Shown piece by piece: positions 25,235-34,975 of a stretch of 64,000 nt of DNA (position 1 is the first letter of the stretch; each line of letters begins with the position of its first letter). The DNA comes from Pseudomonas sp. Bc-h (GTDB taxonomy: Bacteria; Pseudomonadota; Gammaproteobacteria; Pseudomonadales; Pseudomonadaceae). The stretch is from contig NZ_MUIN01000010.1 of assembly GCF_002080045.1 (NCBI RefSeq), positions 186,001 to 250,000 of the forward strand, read 5' to 3'. Both the position numbers and the translations under genes were made by a program. Under the pieces are notes generated by a model. That model worked only from the letters and a program-made list of their open reading frames with translations. It ran no database searches and had not been told where the DNA came from.

Positions 25235-26556
25235 TATTTTCTCCGCTGACGGGTGCTGGCGCGATCAAGCGCCGCCAGATGTTTGAGTTTTTCGCCGATT
25301 TTCAGCTCAAGGCCTCGCGGCACCGGCTGGTAATACTGACGCGGTTCGAGTTCGTCCGGGAAGTAGTCTTCCCCGGCGGCATAGGCGTCCGGCTCGTCAT
25401 GGGCATAGCGGTATTCCTCGCCGTAACCCAGCTGTTTCATAAGCTTGGTCGGAGCGTTGCGCAGGTGCAACGGCACTTCGAGCGAGCCGTGTTCGGTGGC
25501 CTCGCGCATTGCCATCTTGAAGCCCATGTACACCGCGTTGCTCTTGGGTGCACAGGCCAGATAAACGATGGCCTGGGCCACGGCCAGTTCGCCTTCCGGG
25601 CTGCCGAGACGTTCCTGCACATCCCACGCCGACATGCACAGCGGTAGCGCACGCGGGTCGGCATTGCCGATGTCTTCACTGGCCATGCGCACGACGCGTC
25701 GGGCCAGGTACAGCGGATCGCAGCCGCCGTCGATCATCCGCGCAAACCAGTACAGCGCGGCATCAGGGTTGGAACCTCGAATGGATTTGTGCAGCGCGGA
25801 AATCTGGTCGTAGAACGCCTCTCCACCCTTGTCGAAGCGGCGACGGCTGTCGCCCAGCAGACTCTGCAGCAACTCGGGTTCGATTTCGCTGCCGTCTTCG
25901 GCCAGATCCGAAGCGTTTTCCAGCAGGTTGAGCATGCGTCGGCCGTCACCATCGGCAGCGGCCAGCAATGTCTTGAAGGCCTCATCACCCAATGAGAGAT
26001 GACGATTGCCCAGACCTCGTTCTTCGGTCAGCGCGCGATCGACAAGCTGACGCAAAGCCGTCTCATCGAGGCTTTTCAGCACGTAAACCCGGGCCCGGGA
26101 TAGCAAGGCGTTGTTCAGTTCGAACGAAGGGTTTTCGGTGGTCGCGCCGATGAAGATCAGCGTGCCGTCTTCGACGTAGGGCAGAAACGCATCCTGCTGC
26201 GACTTGTTAAAGCGATGCACTTCGTCGACGAACAGGATCGTGCGGCGACCGTACTGACCTGCCTGCTGCTTGGCGACCTCGACCGCCTGACGTATTTCTT
26301 TCACACCCGCCAGCACCGCAGACACGGTTTCGAAGTGCGCATCGGAGACCTTCGCCAGCAACCGCGCCAGCGTGGTTTTGCCAACGCCGGGCGGGCCCCA
26401 GAAAATCATCGAGTGCAGCGCACCCTGCTCCAGCGCTTCACGCAGGGGCTTGCCGTGGGCGAGCAGGTGTTGCTGGCCGACGTACTCATCCAGATTGGTC
26501 GCACGCAGGCGTGCCGCCAGGGGCTGAGCAATCGGTTCACTGCTGAACAGGTCCAT
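25234..26556 (-). CDS. rarA: Replication-associated recombination ATPase RarA
   Basis: This 440-residue AAA+ protein (MgsA/WRNIP1 family) acts at stalled replication forks. Walker A is GPPGVGKTTLARLL (about 53-66), Walker B is ILFVDEVHRFNKSQQD, and sensor 1 is FIGATTENPSFE. The C-terminal tetramerisation domain includes GGCDPLYLARRVVRMASEDIG. It overlaps crcB by 1 nt and lies 18 bp downstream of lolA, as in other pseudomonads. Confidence 0.96.
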   Translation of the reverse strand: MDLFSSEPIAQPLAARLRATNLDEYVGQQHLLAHGKPLREALEQGALHSMIFWGPPGVGKTTLARLLAKVSDAHFETVSAVLAGVKEIRQAVEVAKQQAGQYGRRTILFVDEVHRFNKSQQDAFLPYVEDGTLIFIGATTENPSFELNNALLSRARVYVLKSLDETALRQLVDRALTEERGLGNRHLSLGDEAFKTLLAAADGDGRRMLNLLENASDLAEDGSEIEPELLQSLLGDSRRRFDKGGEAFYDQISALHKSIRGSNPDAALYWFARMIDGGCDPLYLARRVVRMASEDIGNADPRALPLCMSAWDVQERLGSPEGELAVAQAIVYLACAPKSNAVYMGFKMAMREATEHGSLEVPLHLRNAPTKLMKQLGYGEEYRYAHDEPDAYAAGEDYFPDELEPRQYYQPVPRGLELKIGEKLKHLAALDRASTRQRRK

Positions 26557-26574
26557 TGACGACGTTAGTGCCTC

Positions 26575-27198
26575 TTATTCCTGAATGACGTCAGCGCCCT
26601 TCGGGATATCGAACTTGAATTTGCTCGCCGCGACAGGCTCGTTGGCCTTGACGCCGGTGAACAGGATATTGGTGCGCTGCCCAACGCTGTCGATCAACTG
26701 CATGTCGTTGATCATGCCGTTGCGGAACGACAGACGCAGGTTGTCGAACAGGGTGTCCTTGGACTTGGGCTTGAGCACGAAGTCGATCACGCCGCCGGCT
26801 TCCTTGGCGGTGATGTCGAAGCTCTCGCTGATTTTCGACACGTCGCCCGACAGCAGCAACGCGGGGGTCTGAGTCAGGCGCTGATCCAGGGTCTTGATGG
26901 TGACCTGCTCCAGGTCCGGGTCCCACAAAGTGACCTTCTTGCCATCGGAAACCATCGTCTGCTCTTGAGGGGCATTGGTGTGCCAGTAGAACAGGCCAGG
27001 ACGCTGCAGGGTCATTTCACCCGAAGTTTCCTGCAGCTGGGTACCGCCGCCGTCCAGGGTGAGCTGGGAAAAGTTGCCGCTGAGGGTCTTCGAGTTTTCC
27101 AGCAGTTGAGTCAGGCGCGCCACGTCCTTGCTGTCGGCGTAGGCCGGGATAGCGGAAAAAGCCAGTGCAGATACCAACAACATGCGGATAAGACGCAT
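26575..27198 (-). CDS. lolA: Periplasmic lipoprotein carrier LolA
   Basis: This 207-residue protein ferries outer-membrane lipoproteins from LolCDE to LolB. A signal peptide ends with IPAYA near residue 21. The mature unclosed beta-barrel pattern is seen, including the conserved RPGLFYWHTNAPQEQ segment with the functional Arg. It lies between ftsK and rarA on the same strand; the 74-bp gap to ftsK is short enough for co-transcription. Confidence 0.96.
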   Translation of the reverse strand: MRLIRMLLVSALAFSAIPAYADSKDVARLTQLLENSKTLSGNFSQLTLDGGGTQLQETSGEMTLQRPGLFYWHTNAPQEQTMVSDGKKVTLWDPDLEQVTIKTLDQRLTQTPALLLSGDVSKISESFDITAKEAGGVIDFVLKPKSKDTLFDNLRLSFRNGMINDMQLIDSVGQRTNILFTGVKANEPVAASKFKFDIPKGADVIQE

Positions 27199-27272
27199 GG
27201 GAGTCCTCTTTGAGTTGGGTTAAGGCCCGATGGCGCCCTCAGGCGCCATCGGGACTTGCGACGGACAAAGTG

Positions 27273-29678
27273 TCAGTCACGCATGGGGGCTGGCGCAATC
27301 ACTTCCCGCGAGCCGTTGGTGTTCATCGCGGTCACGACGCCCGCCATTTCCATGGCCTCGATCATGCGCGCGGCACGGTTGTAGCCGATCTTCAGTTTGC
27401 GTTGTACCGCAGAGATCGAAGCGCGGCGGCTTTCCAGCACGAAGTTGACGGCCTCGTCATACAGCGCGTCGGTTTCGCTGTCGTCACCATCGCCACCGCC
27501 GCCGCCACCTTCGAAGCCGCTGCCGGCCTCTTCGACGCCGTTGAGGATGTCGTCGTTGTATTGCGGCGTGCCACGCAGTTTCCACGCCTCGACCACGCGA
27601 TGGACCTCGTCGTCGGACACGAAAGCGCCGTGAACCCGGATCGGCAGGCTGGTGCCAGGCGGCATGTAAAGCATGTCACCGTGACCCAGCAGTTGTTCAG
27701 CGCCGCCTTGGTCGATGATGGTCCGGGAGTCGATCTTGCTCGACACCTGGAACGCCATACGGGTCGGGATGTTGGCCTTGATCAGACCGGTAATCACGTC
27801 CACCGAAGGGCGCTGGGTCGCGAGAATCAGGTGGATACCCGCCGCACGGGCCTTCTGCGCGATACGGGCGATCAGCTCTTCGACCTTCTTGCCGACGATC
27901 ATCATCATGTCGGCGAATTCGTCCACTACCACGACGATGGTTGGCAGCTTGGTCAGCAGCGGCGCCTCATCGTGAATGCTTTCGCGGTGGTAGAGCGGAT
28001 CGGACAGCGGCGTACCGGCGTCTTCGGCCTCTTTGACCTTGTGGTTGAAGCCCGACAGGTTACGCACCCCCATCTTGGCCATCAGCTTGTAGCGACGTTC
28101 CATCTCGGCCACCGACCAACGCAGGGCGTTGGCGGCGTCTTTCATGTCGGTCACCACCGGGCACAGCAAGTGCGGGATGCCTTCGTAGATCGACAGCTCG
28201 AGCATTTTCGGGTCGATCATGATCAGCTTGGCGTCTTCCGGACCGGACTTGAACAGGATCGACAGGATCATCGCGTTCACACCCACCGACTTACCGGAAC
28301 CGGTGGTACCGGCCACCAGCAAGTGCGGCATCTTGGCAAGGTCGGTGATGATCGGCTTGCCGCCGATGTCGTGACCCAGGGCCAGAGTGACCGGCGATTT
28401 GAAGTTGTCGTATTCCGGGGTCGACAGCACTTCGGAGAAGCGCACGATCTGCCGGTCTTCGTTAGGGATCTCGATACCGACGGTGGTCTTGCCGGGAATG
28501 ACCTCGACCACACGCACGCTGGTCACGGCCAGAGAACGGGCAAGGTCTTTGGCCAGGTTGGCGATACGGCTGACCTTGACGCCAGCGGCCGGCTGAATTT
28601 CGTAGCGGGTAATCACCGGGCCGGGATGGATCGAGTCCACCGTGACCTCGACGCCGAATTCCTTGAGCTTGATCTCCAGCAAGTGACCCACTGCGGCAAG
28701 GGATTCAGGCGAATAGTTGAGCTGCTTTTTCTCTGCCGGGTCGAGAATCGAGATCGGCGGCAGTGTGCCTTCCACGGCGCTGTCGACGAACAACGGCGCC
28801 TGTTTTTCCTTCTGCACGCGCTTGCTCGGCTCCGGCGGTCTGGCCGGGGCCGGAGCGATAACGGCAGGAATGTGTTTTTCGCGGGCAGTCATGTGCTCGG
28901 TCAGCACCTGTTCACGCTCGATCAGACGTTCCTTGGCCTTGGCCTGCTCGCGCCGGTCAGGCGCAACGGGTGCCACGACTTCATCGATACGCATGTCGAC
29001 TTCACGCAACTGGGCAACCATCTGCTTGCGTTCGTTGCGCGCAGTCCACCAACGGTTGATCGCGCTCTGGAACAGTTCGAACAGGTCGAGGGTGATCTTG
29101 CCCGTGGTGTCCATGACCTTGAACCACGACAGATCGGTGAATACCGTGAGCCCGAACAAAAACAGCGCGATGAACAGCAACGTGCTGCCCTGAACGTTCA
29201 GCGCGCGCTTGGCCAGATCGCCGAGCACCTCGCCCAGCACGCCGCCCGCCGAACCCGGCAGGCCCGAAGCGGAATGGAAATGCAGATGCGCCAGCGCGGC
29301 GCCAGCGAGAATCAGGAAGACCAGGCCGATCATGCGCCAGGAGAACAGCCAGCCGCTCCATTGCCATGGCTCATGCCGCTGACGGAACACCTGGTAAGCC
29401 TTGACCCCGAGCAATAGCGGGAAGATGTAAGCGAAGTAGCCGAGCACCATGAACAGGATGTCAGCGGAGAATGCGCCCGCGCGACCTGCGGCGTTTTGCA
29501 CCTGCATGGAGCTGCTGGTATGACTCCAGCCCGGATCGCCCTGATCGTAGGTCAGCAGGGCCATCATCAGGTACAGGCACAGAAAGCCGAATGCGATCAG
29601 CGCACCTTCCTTGAGTCGGTAGTGCAAATGCTGCCGCCAGAGCGGAACGGGGCTGGGTGCTGCGGTGGATTTCTTCAA
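27273..29678 (-). CDS. ftsK: DNA translocase FtsK
   Basis: This 801-residue protein couples cell division to chromosome segregation. Four to five N-terminal membrane helices (about 25-190) anchor it at the septum, followed by a basic linker with few repeats. The motor has Walker A VAGTTGSGKSVGVNAM, Walker B VVVVDEFADMM, and a C-terminal winged-helix gamma domain (ISAVQRKLKIGYNRAARMIEAME) that reads KOPS and activates XerCD. The sequence VEEAGSGFEGGGGGGDGDD before gamma is a Gly-rich tether. The linker is short compared with E. coli FtsK. Confidence 0.97.
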   Translation of the reverse strand: MKKSTAAPSPVPLWRQHLHYRLKEGALIAFGFLCLYLMMALLTYDQGDPGWSHTSSSMQVQNAAGRAGAFSADILFMVLGYFAYIFPLLLGVKAYQVFRQRHEPWQWSGWLFSWRMIGLVFLILAGAALAHLHFHSASGLPGSAGGVLGEVLGDLAKRALNVQGSTLLFIALFLFGLTVFTDLSWFKVMDTTGKITLDLFELFQSAINRWWTARNERKQMVAQLREVDMRIDEVVAPVAPDRREQAKAKERLIEREQVLTEHMTAREKHIPAVIAPAPARPPEPSKRVQKEKQAPLFVDSAVEGTLPPISILDPAEKKQLNYSPESLAAVGHLLEIKLKEFGVEVTVDSIHPGPVITRYEIQPAAGVKVSRIANLAKDLARSLAVTSVRVVEVIPGKTTVGIEIPNEDRQIVRFSEVLSTPEYDNFKSPVTLALGHDIGGKPIITDLAKMPHLLVAGTTGSGKSVGVNAMILSILFKSGPEDAKLIMIDPKMLELSIYEGIPHLLCPVVTDMKDAANALRWSVAEMERRYKLMAKMGVRNLSGFNHKVKEAEDAGTPLSDPLYHRESIHDEAPLLTKLPTIVVVVDEFADMMMIVGKKVEELIARIAQKARAAGIHLILATQRPSVDVITGLIKANIPTRMAFQVSSKIDSRTIIDQGGAEQLLGHGDMLYMPPGTSLPIRVHGAFVSDDEVHRVVEAWKLRGTPQYNDDILNGVEEAGSGFEGGGGGGDGDDSETDALYDEAVNFVLESRRASISAVQRKLKIGYNRAARMIEAMEMAGVVTAMNTNGSREVIAPAPMRD

Positions 29679-30118
29679 AACGCTTCAATTCCTGCGCGCA
29701 AGCGCGAACATCTGATGGTTGACTATAAACGACTGCATTGACGAAACAGGTCTGATCGTTTCCTGATACGACAACGTTGAATACACGCTCGACAGGTGAC
29801 TGGAAATGAGGTTAAACAACATCGGGCATTGTACGGATTTGCACGCTGCACGCCACGATAGTCTGGCGTGGACCTTGCAGATCTTCAAGCGTCGATGACA
29901 ACAGCCGATTTGAGCATGCATTTTCTTTGCTGACAAAGGCTTATGAGGTGTTTTTCCCGTACCACACAACTGTCCAATGGCCATGCCTTGAATGAAACGA
30001 TCAAATCTGCCGAATTTCCCACAATGCAGCGTCGGTCAACCGCGTGTGACCGCGTTCACGGTTCGGAGTTGCACGCAGCCCCATCACTCCCCTCCCCTCT
30101 CGTAAAGACTGAACGCCA
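29679..30118. other. Divergent promoter region of ftsK and aat
   Basis: About 440 bp lie between the two divergent genes. I see no gene and no clean LexA box. P. aeruginosa has a trxB gene at this place as I remember it; no trace of one is visible here. Confidence 0.5.
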
Positions 30119-30808
30119 ATGCTGACCTGGTTACAACGCCACAATCTCGATTTTCCGCCGCTGGAAAAAGCCATGCGCGAGCCCAACGGGCTACTGGCCG
30201 CAGGCGGCGATCTTTCCGCCGATCGGCTGGTTCAAGCCTATCGTCATGGATGTTTCCCCTGGTATCAGCAGGGGCAGCCCATTCTCTGGTGGTCGCCGGA
30301 TCCGCGCACGGTGCTGTTCCCTGACGAACTGCATGTCTCACGCAGCCTGGCCAAAGTCTTGCGCCAGCAGCGCTATCGCGTCACTTTCGACCAGGAATTT
30401 GCGGCAGTCATACGCGCCTGCTCCGAGCCCCGGGTCTACGCCGACGGGACCTGGATCACGGATTCCATGCAGGCGGCTTATGTAGAACTGCATGCACGAG
30501 GCCATGCGCACAGCGTCGAGGTCTGGGAAGGCGACGAACTGGTGGGCGGGCTGTACGGTTTGGCCATGGGTCAGCTGTTTTTCGGGGAGTCGATGTTCAG
30601 TCGCGCCGACAATGCCTCCAAGGTCGGCTTCGCCACGCTTGTCGACCACCTCAAGGCCTGGGGCTTCGTCCTGATCGATTGTCAGATGCCGACGCAACAC
30701 CTGCAAAGCTTCGGCGCCCGCTCAATTGAGCGGAAAATCTTTGCCGATTACCTGAGCAATCATCTGGATCAGAGCAATTGCGCCGACTGGTTACCTAGGC
30801 GAGTTTGA
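30119..30808 (+). CDS. aat: Leucyl/phenylalanyl-tRNA-protein transferase
   Basis: This 229-residue enzyme attaches Leu or Phe from charged tRNA to proteins with N-terminal Arg or Lys, making them ClpS-ClpAP substrates. Family blocks are complete: FPPLEKAMREPNGLLAAGGDLS, YRHGCFPWY, WWSPDPRTVL, the GGLYG and ESMFSR region, and DCQMPTQHLQSFGA. It is next to bpt, with clpA and clpS 1.5-4 kb away, so the N-degron pathway is clustered here. Confidence 0.97.
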   Translation: MLTWLQRHNLDFPPLEKAMREPNGLLAAGGDLSADRLVQAYRHGCFPWYQQGQPILWWSPDPRTVLFPDELHVSRSLAKVLRQQRYRVTFDQEFAAVIRACSEPRVYADGTWITDSMQAAYVELHARGHAHSVEVWEGDELVGGLYGLAMGQLFFGESMFSRADNASKVGFATLVDHLKAWGFVLIDCQMPTQHLQSFGARSIERKIFADYLSNHLDQSNCADWLPRRV

Positions 30809-30855
30809 TTCGCCTGGCATACACTCTTAACTAAAGTTTTTCTCGAGGGTTGATC

Positions 30856-31563
30856 ATGACCGAGCTGGCGCGGCTTAAGTTTTATGCCACTCAACCCCAC
30901 TCCTGCAGCTACCTGCCCGAGGAACAAGCCACTACGCTGTTTCTCGATCCCAGCCAGCCGATGGATGTGCAGGTCTACGCCGACCTTTCCGATATGGGGT
31001 TCCGTCGCAGCGGCGATCATCTTTATCGCCCGCACTGCCAGAATTGCAGCGCGTGTGTGCCTGCGCGGATTCCGGTAGGACTTTTCGAACCCGACCGCCA
31101 GCAGAAACGCATCTTCAAGAAAAACGCCGACATCGAAGTCACCAGCACCAAGCCGCATTTCAGCGAGGAGTACTTCGATCTGTACCAACGCTACATCGAA
31201 CAGCGCCACGCCGATGGCGACATGTTCCCGCCCAGTCGCGATCAGTTTTCGACGTTTCTCGTCCGCGACCTGCCGTTTTCCCGCTTCTATGAATTCAGGG
31301 TTGACGGGCGTCTGCTCGCGGTCGCCGTCACCGACCTGCTGCCCAACGGCTTGTCGGCGGTCTACACCTTCTACGAGCCGGCAGAAGAAAAGCGCAGCCT
31401 GGGACGCTATGCGATCCTCTGGCAAATCGCCGAAGCCGCACGCCTGCAGCTGCACGCGGTATACCTGGGTTACTGGATCAAGAACTGCAAAAAGATGAAC
31501 TACAAGACTCAATATCGCCCCATCGAGCTGCTGACCAACCAAAGATGGGTCACTCTTTACTGA
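30856..31563 (+). CDS. bpt: Aspartate/glutamate leucyltransferase (Bpt)
   Basis: This 235-residue member of the arginyltransferase fold adds Leu to N-terminal Asp or Glu, feeding the same ClpS pathway as Aat. The N-terminal CxxC-type cysteines (HSCSYLPEEQA; HCQNCSACVPAR) and the C-terminal YLGYWIKNCKKMNYKTQYRP are family signatures. ATG 30856 is two codons after a TTG start; MTELARLKFY matches the usual N-terminus. It lies 47 bp after aat and before infA. Confidence 0.95.
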   Translation: MTELARLKFYATQPHSCSYLPEEQATTLFLDPSQPMDVQVYADLSDMGFRRSGDHLYRPHCQNCSACVPARIPVGLFEPDRQQKRIFKKNADIEVTSTKPHFSEEYFDLYQRYIEQRHADGDMFPPSRDQFSTFLVRDLPFSRFYEFRVDGRLLAVAVTDLLPNGLSAVYTFYEPAEEKRSLGRYAILWQIAEAARLQLHAVYLGYWIKNCKKMNYKTQYRPIELLTNQRWVTLY

Positions 31564-31664
31564 ACCCCTTGGCTTAAACCCCATTTTTCGGGCACAATGC
31601 AGCCCGCTTTTGCCTGGCTGCCGTTTGCACCGGGCCATTCATTGGATACCGAGGGCTTTACTGC

Positions 31665-31883
31665 ATGTCGAAAGAAGACAGCTTCGAAATGGAAGGCACT
31701 GTCGTCGACACCCTGCCCAACACCATGTTCCGTGTGGAGTTGGAAAATGGGCACGTCGTAACCGCGCACATCTCCGGCAAGATGCGCAAGAACTACATTC
31801 GTATTCTTACCGGCGATAAGGTCCGCGTTGAGCTGACGCCCTACGACTTGAGCAAAGGGCGCATCACTTACCGCGCCCGCTAA
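31665..31883 (+). CDS. infA: Translation initiation factor IF-1
   Basis: This 72-residue S1/OB-fold protein binds the ribosomal A site during initiation. The start [19 protein letters not shown] and end [13 protein letters not shown] are nearly invariant. It has its own gap upstream and a strong terminator downstream, so it may also be expressed alone. Its place between bpt and clpA is typical of Pseudomonas. Confidence 0.98.
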
Positions 31884-31894
31884 CAGGTCTTAAC

Positions 31895-31925
31895 AAAAAC
31901 GCCCGGCTCATGCCGGGCGTTTTTG
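31895..31925 (+). terminator. Terminator of infA
   Basis: Stem ACGCCCGGC/GCCGGGCGT with loop TCAT, followed by TTTTG. Confidence 0.92.
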
Positions 31926-31956
31926 TTTGTGCATTCATTGGGCGAATTGGCCACTT

Positions 31957-32021
31957 TAGCAGCACGGCTTGCTGGCGGTGGCGTCTTCGGAACCGCTACC
32001 GCCGGCAAGCCGGGCTGCTAC
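31957..32021. repeat. REPIN (paired REP palindromes)
   Basis: Inverted arms TAGCAGCACGGCTTG... and ...CAAGCCGGGCTGCTA enclose a short spacer. This is the same family as the element at 22060, with a more diverged left arm. It lies between the infA and clpA terminators. Confidence 0.75.
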
Positions 32022-32044
32022 AGGGGGTCGCGAATCGCAGCCAA

Positions 32045-32072
32045 CAAAAAAGCGCCCGAAGGCGCCTTTTTG
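32045..32072 (-). terminator. Terminator of clpA
   Basis: On the minus strand GGCGCC-TTCG-GGCGCT is followed by six T. Confidence 0.88.
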
Positions 32073-32090
32073 CTTTGTAGCGAAGAAACG

Positions 32091-34361
32091 TCAGGCCATT
32101 TCCGCCGTGGTTTCGTAATCGAACGTGATCTCGCCATCCTTGTAGTCGATGTGTACCACACCGCCATGCTCGGACAACTCGCCGAAGAGGATTTCTTCTG
32201 CAAGGGGACGCTTGATCTTGTCCTGAATCAGACGCGCCATTGGTCGCGCGCCCATTGCCGCATCGTAACCGCCTTCCGCCAGGTAGCTTCTGGCTGCGTC
32301 GCTGACTTCAAGCAGCACACGCTTGTCTTCCAATTGCGCCTGCAGTTCGGTGAGGAACTTGTCCACCACGCTTTTGATAACCTCATGGCTGAGGCGACCA
32401 AACTGAATGATGGTGTCCAGACGGTTGCGGAATTCCGGCGTGAAGCTCTTCTTGATGACTTCCATCGCGTCGGACGAGTGGTCCTGGTGAGTGAAGCCGA
32501 TTGAAGCGCGCGCTGCGGTTTCGGCACCGGCGTTGGTGGTCATGATCACGATCACATTGCGGAAGTCCGCCTTGCGGCCGTTGTTGTCGGTCAGGGTACC
32601 GTGATCCATGACCTGCAGCAGCAGGTTGAAGACTTCCGGATGCGCTTTTTCGATCTCATCGAGCAGCAATACGCAGTGTGGCTGCTTGGTGATGGCTTCG
32701 GTCAGCAGACCGCCCTGATCGAACCCGACATAACCTGGAGGCGCACCGATCAGACGCGATACGGTGTGACGCTCCATGTATTCGGACATGTCGAAACGCA
32801 CCAGCTCGATGCCCAACGCCTTGGCCAACTGACGCGCGGCCTCGGTCTTACCCACACCGGTAGGCCCTGCGAACAGGAACGAACCGACAGGCTTGTCGGG
32901 TGACTTTAGCCCGGCACGAGACAGCTTGATCGCTGTCGACAACGAATCGATCGCCGCGTCCTGACCGAACACGGTCAGCTTGAGATCGCGCTCCAGATTA
33001 CGCAGCAATTCCTTGTCGGAGCTGTTGACATGCTTTGGCGGAATCCGCGCAATTTTCGCGACGATGTCTTCGACCTGCGGCACTTCGATGCGCTTGACGC
33101 GCAACTCGACCGGCTGCAGCCGCTGATAGGCACCTGCCTCGTCGATCACGTCGATGGCCTTGTCCGGCATGTGGCGATCGTTGATGTAACGCGACGCCAG
33201 TTCAGCAGCGGCACGCAGGGCTTCATCGCTGTATTCGATGTTGTGATGCTGTTCGAACCGGCCTTTCAGGCCACGCAAAATACCGATGGTGTCTTCGACG
33301 GATGGCTCGGACACGTCGACTTTCTGGAAGCGACGGGCCAGCGCACGGTCTTTCTCGAAGATGCCGCGGAACTCCTGAAACGTGGTCGACCCGATGCAAC
33401 GGATATCACCCGAAGACAACAGTGGTTTGAGCAGGTTAGAGGCATCCATTACCCCGCCCGACGCAGCACCGGCACCAATGATGGTGTGGATTTCGTCAAT
33501 GAACAGGATCGCATGGGGACGTTTTTTCAGCTCACCGAGCAGCGCCTTGAAGCGCTTTTCGAAATCGCCGCGGTATTTGGTACCGGCCAGCAGCGCTCCG
33601 AGGTCCAGGGAATAGACCACGCTGTTCGCCAGCAGATCAGGCACCTGATTGTCGACGATACGCTTGGCCAGGCCTTCGGCGATGGCGGTTTTACCCACAC
33701 CCGCCTCGCCCACCAGCAAAGGGTTGTTTTTACGACGGCGCGCGAGAATCTGAGCCACACGCTCGACTTCCAGCTCACGGCCGACCAGAGGATCGATGCG
33801 GCCCTGACGGGCCAGTTCATTCAGGTTGCTGGCATAGGCATCCAGAGGATTGCCCGAAGAAGAAGACTCGCCGCCCTCATCATCCTGCATATCTTGCTCA
33901 CCTTCAGAGTGATCGCCATGCCCCGGCACCTTGGAAATACCGTGGGCGATATAGTTGACGACATCGATGCGGGCAACGCTCTGCTGCTTGAGCAGAAACA
34001 CTGCCTGACTTTCCTGCTCACTGAAAATCGCCACCAGAACGTTTGCGCCGGTGACTTCACGCTTACCGGAACTCTGCACATGGAACACGGCACGCTGGAG
34101 CACGCGCTGGAAGCCCAGGGTTGGCTGGGTCTCGCGATCCTCATCATGAACAGGGATCAGCGGCGTGGTGGAGTCGATGAACTCCTGAAGGTCGTGTTTG
34201 AGTTTGTCGAGGTTTGCGCCGCAGGCACGCAGAACAGTGGCGGCAGCCTCATTGTCCAATAGGGCCAGCAGAAGGTGCTCGACGGTCATGAACTCATGAC
34301 GCTTCGAACGGGCCTCCTTGAAAGCCAAATTGAGGGTGACTTCGAGCTCACGGTTTAACAT
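32091..34361 (-). CDS. clpA: ClpAP unfoldase subunit ClpA
   Basis: This 756-residue HSP100 ATPase feeds proteins into ClpP. It has the N-terminal Clp repeat domain (1-145), an acidic linker with GHGDHSEGEQDMQDDEGGE, and two AAA+ modules. The first has Walker A VGEAGVGKTAIAEGL and the second has GPTGVGKTEAARQL. The second module has the IGL-like ClpP-binding region IGFTHQDHSS nearby. ClpS, which selects N-degron substrates, is encoded 30 bp upstream on the same strand, and the tagging enzymes Aat and Bpt are close. Confidence 0.98.
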   Translation of the reverse strand: MLNRELEVTLNLAFKEARSKRHEFMTVEHLLLALLDNEAAATVLRACGANLDKLKHDLQEFIDSTTPLIPVHDEDRETQPTLGFQRVLQRAVFHVQSSGKREVTGANVLVAIFSEQESQAVFLLKQQSVARIDVVNYIAHGISKVPGHGDHSEGEQDMQDDEGGESSSSGNPLDAYASNLNELARQGRIDPLVGRELEVERVAQILARRRKNNPLLVGEAGVGKTAIAEGLAKRIVDNQVPDLLANSVVYSLDLGALLAGTKYRGDFEKRFKALLGELKKRPHAILFIDEIHTIIGAGAASGGVMDASNLLKPLLSSGDIRCIGSTTFQEFRGIFEKDRALARRFQKVDVSEPSVEDTIGILRGLKGRFEQHHNIEYSDEALRAAAELASRYINDRHMPDKAIDVIDEAGAYQRLQPVELRVKRIEVPQVEDIVAKIARIPPKHVNSSDKELLRNLERDLKLTVFGQDAAIDSLSTAIKLSRAGLKSPDKPVGSFLFAGPTGVGKTEAARQLAKALGIELVRFDMSEYMERHTVSRLIGAPPGYVGFDQGGLLTEAITKQPHCVLLLDEIEKAHPEVFNLLLQVMDHGTLTDNNGRKADFRNVIVIMTTNAGAETAARASIGFTHQDHSSDAMEVIKKSFTPEFRNRLDTIIQFGRLSHEVIKSVVDKFLTELQAQLEDKRVLLEVSDAARSYLAEGGYDAAMGARPMARLIQDKIKRPLAEEILFGELSEHGGVVHIDYKDGEITFDYETTAEMA

Positions 34362-34390
34362 AGCTTCACCTCATACCCAAGTGTCCGGCG

Positions 34391-34753
34391 TTAACCGTCC
34401 TTCTCGATCTCACAGAGTAGCGGATGCTGGCTTTCCCTGGCGTATTGGTTGACCTGCATTGCCTTGGTCTCGGCGATGTCGCGGGTAAACAATCCGCATA
34501 CTGCCCGTCCCTCTGTATGGACGGCCAGCATGACCTTGGTCGCCAGCTCACGATTCAGGTTGAAAAACACCTCGAGCACTTCGACAACGAAATCCATCGG
34601 GGTGTAGTCATCGTTGAACAAAACCACCTTGTACATCGGTGGCACCTGCAATGTCGGCTTGGCTTCCTGTACAGCGATGCCCGCCGCGTCGTCCTCATGG
34701 GATTGCGGATCATCCTGATTGAATGTTAGTCGAATCTTGCTGATTGCATGCAT
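34391..34753 (-). CDS. clpS: N-degron adaptor ClpS
   Basis: This 120-residue adaptor presents proteins with N-terminal Leu, Phe, Tyr or Trp to ClpA. It has a flexible N-terminus. The core YKVVLFNDDYTPMDFVVEVL contains the conserved NDD/TPM residues of the binding pocket, and the VHTEGRAVCGLFTRDIAETK region follows. It is divergent from cspD and co-directional with clpA. Confidence 0.97.
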   Translation of the reverse strand: MHAISKIRLTFNQDDPQSHEDDAAGIAVQEAKPTLQVPPMYKVVLFNDDYTPMDFVVEVLEVFFNLNRELATKVMLAVHTEGRAVCGLFTRDIAETKAMQVNQYARESQHPLLCEIEKDG

Positions 34754-34975
34754 GGTAAAGAAGGTTCACAGGGGACGAAATTGAAATAAGTAGTCGCCGT
34801 CATACCGGTTTTCAACTGGACCGCTGCTTGACCTTGACTAACGGCTAAACGGTGTTACAAACAATAGAACCCACATTGGGTAAAAAGGGTCCGCGCAGTC
34901 AACCAAAATTTTTTAGGTCCGGCGGATGAGAGGTGATGATACTCCCATCGGAGTCCTTTGCAGAGGGATGTGACT

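Noticed and set aside
27210..29417. 735-codon open frame antisense to ftsK
   Set aside because: It is the complement of a certain gene; composition is Arg/His/Val-rich as expected for antisense frames in G/C-rich DNA, with no domain.
29690..29830. LexA box upstream of ftsK
   Set aside because: The nearest CTG...CAG pair has an 11-nt spacer and poor A/T alternation.
29679..30118. Apparent loss of trxB between ftsK and aat
   Set aside because: P. aeruginosa has trxB here as I recall, but P. putida-type genomes do not, so absence is normal variation and no remnant is visible.
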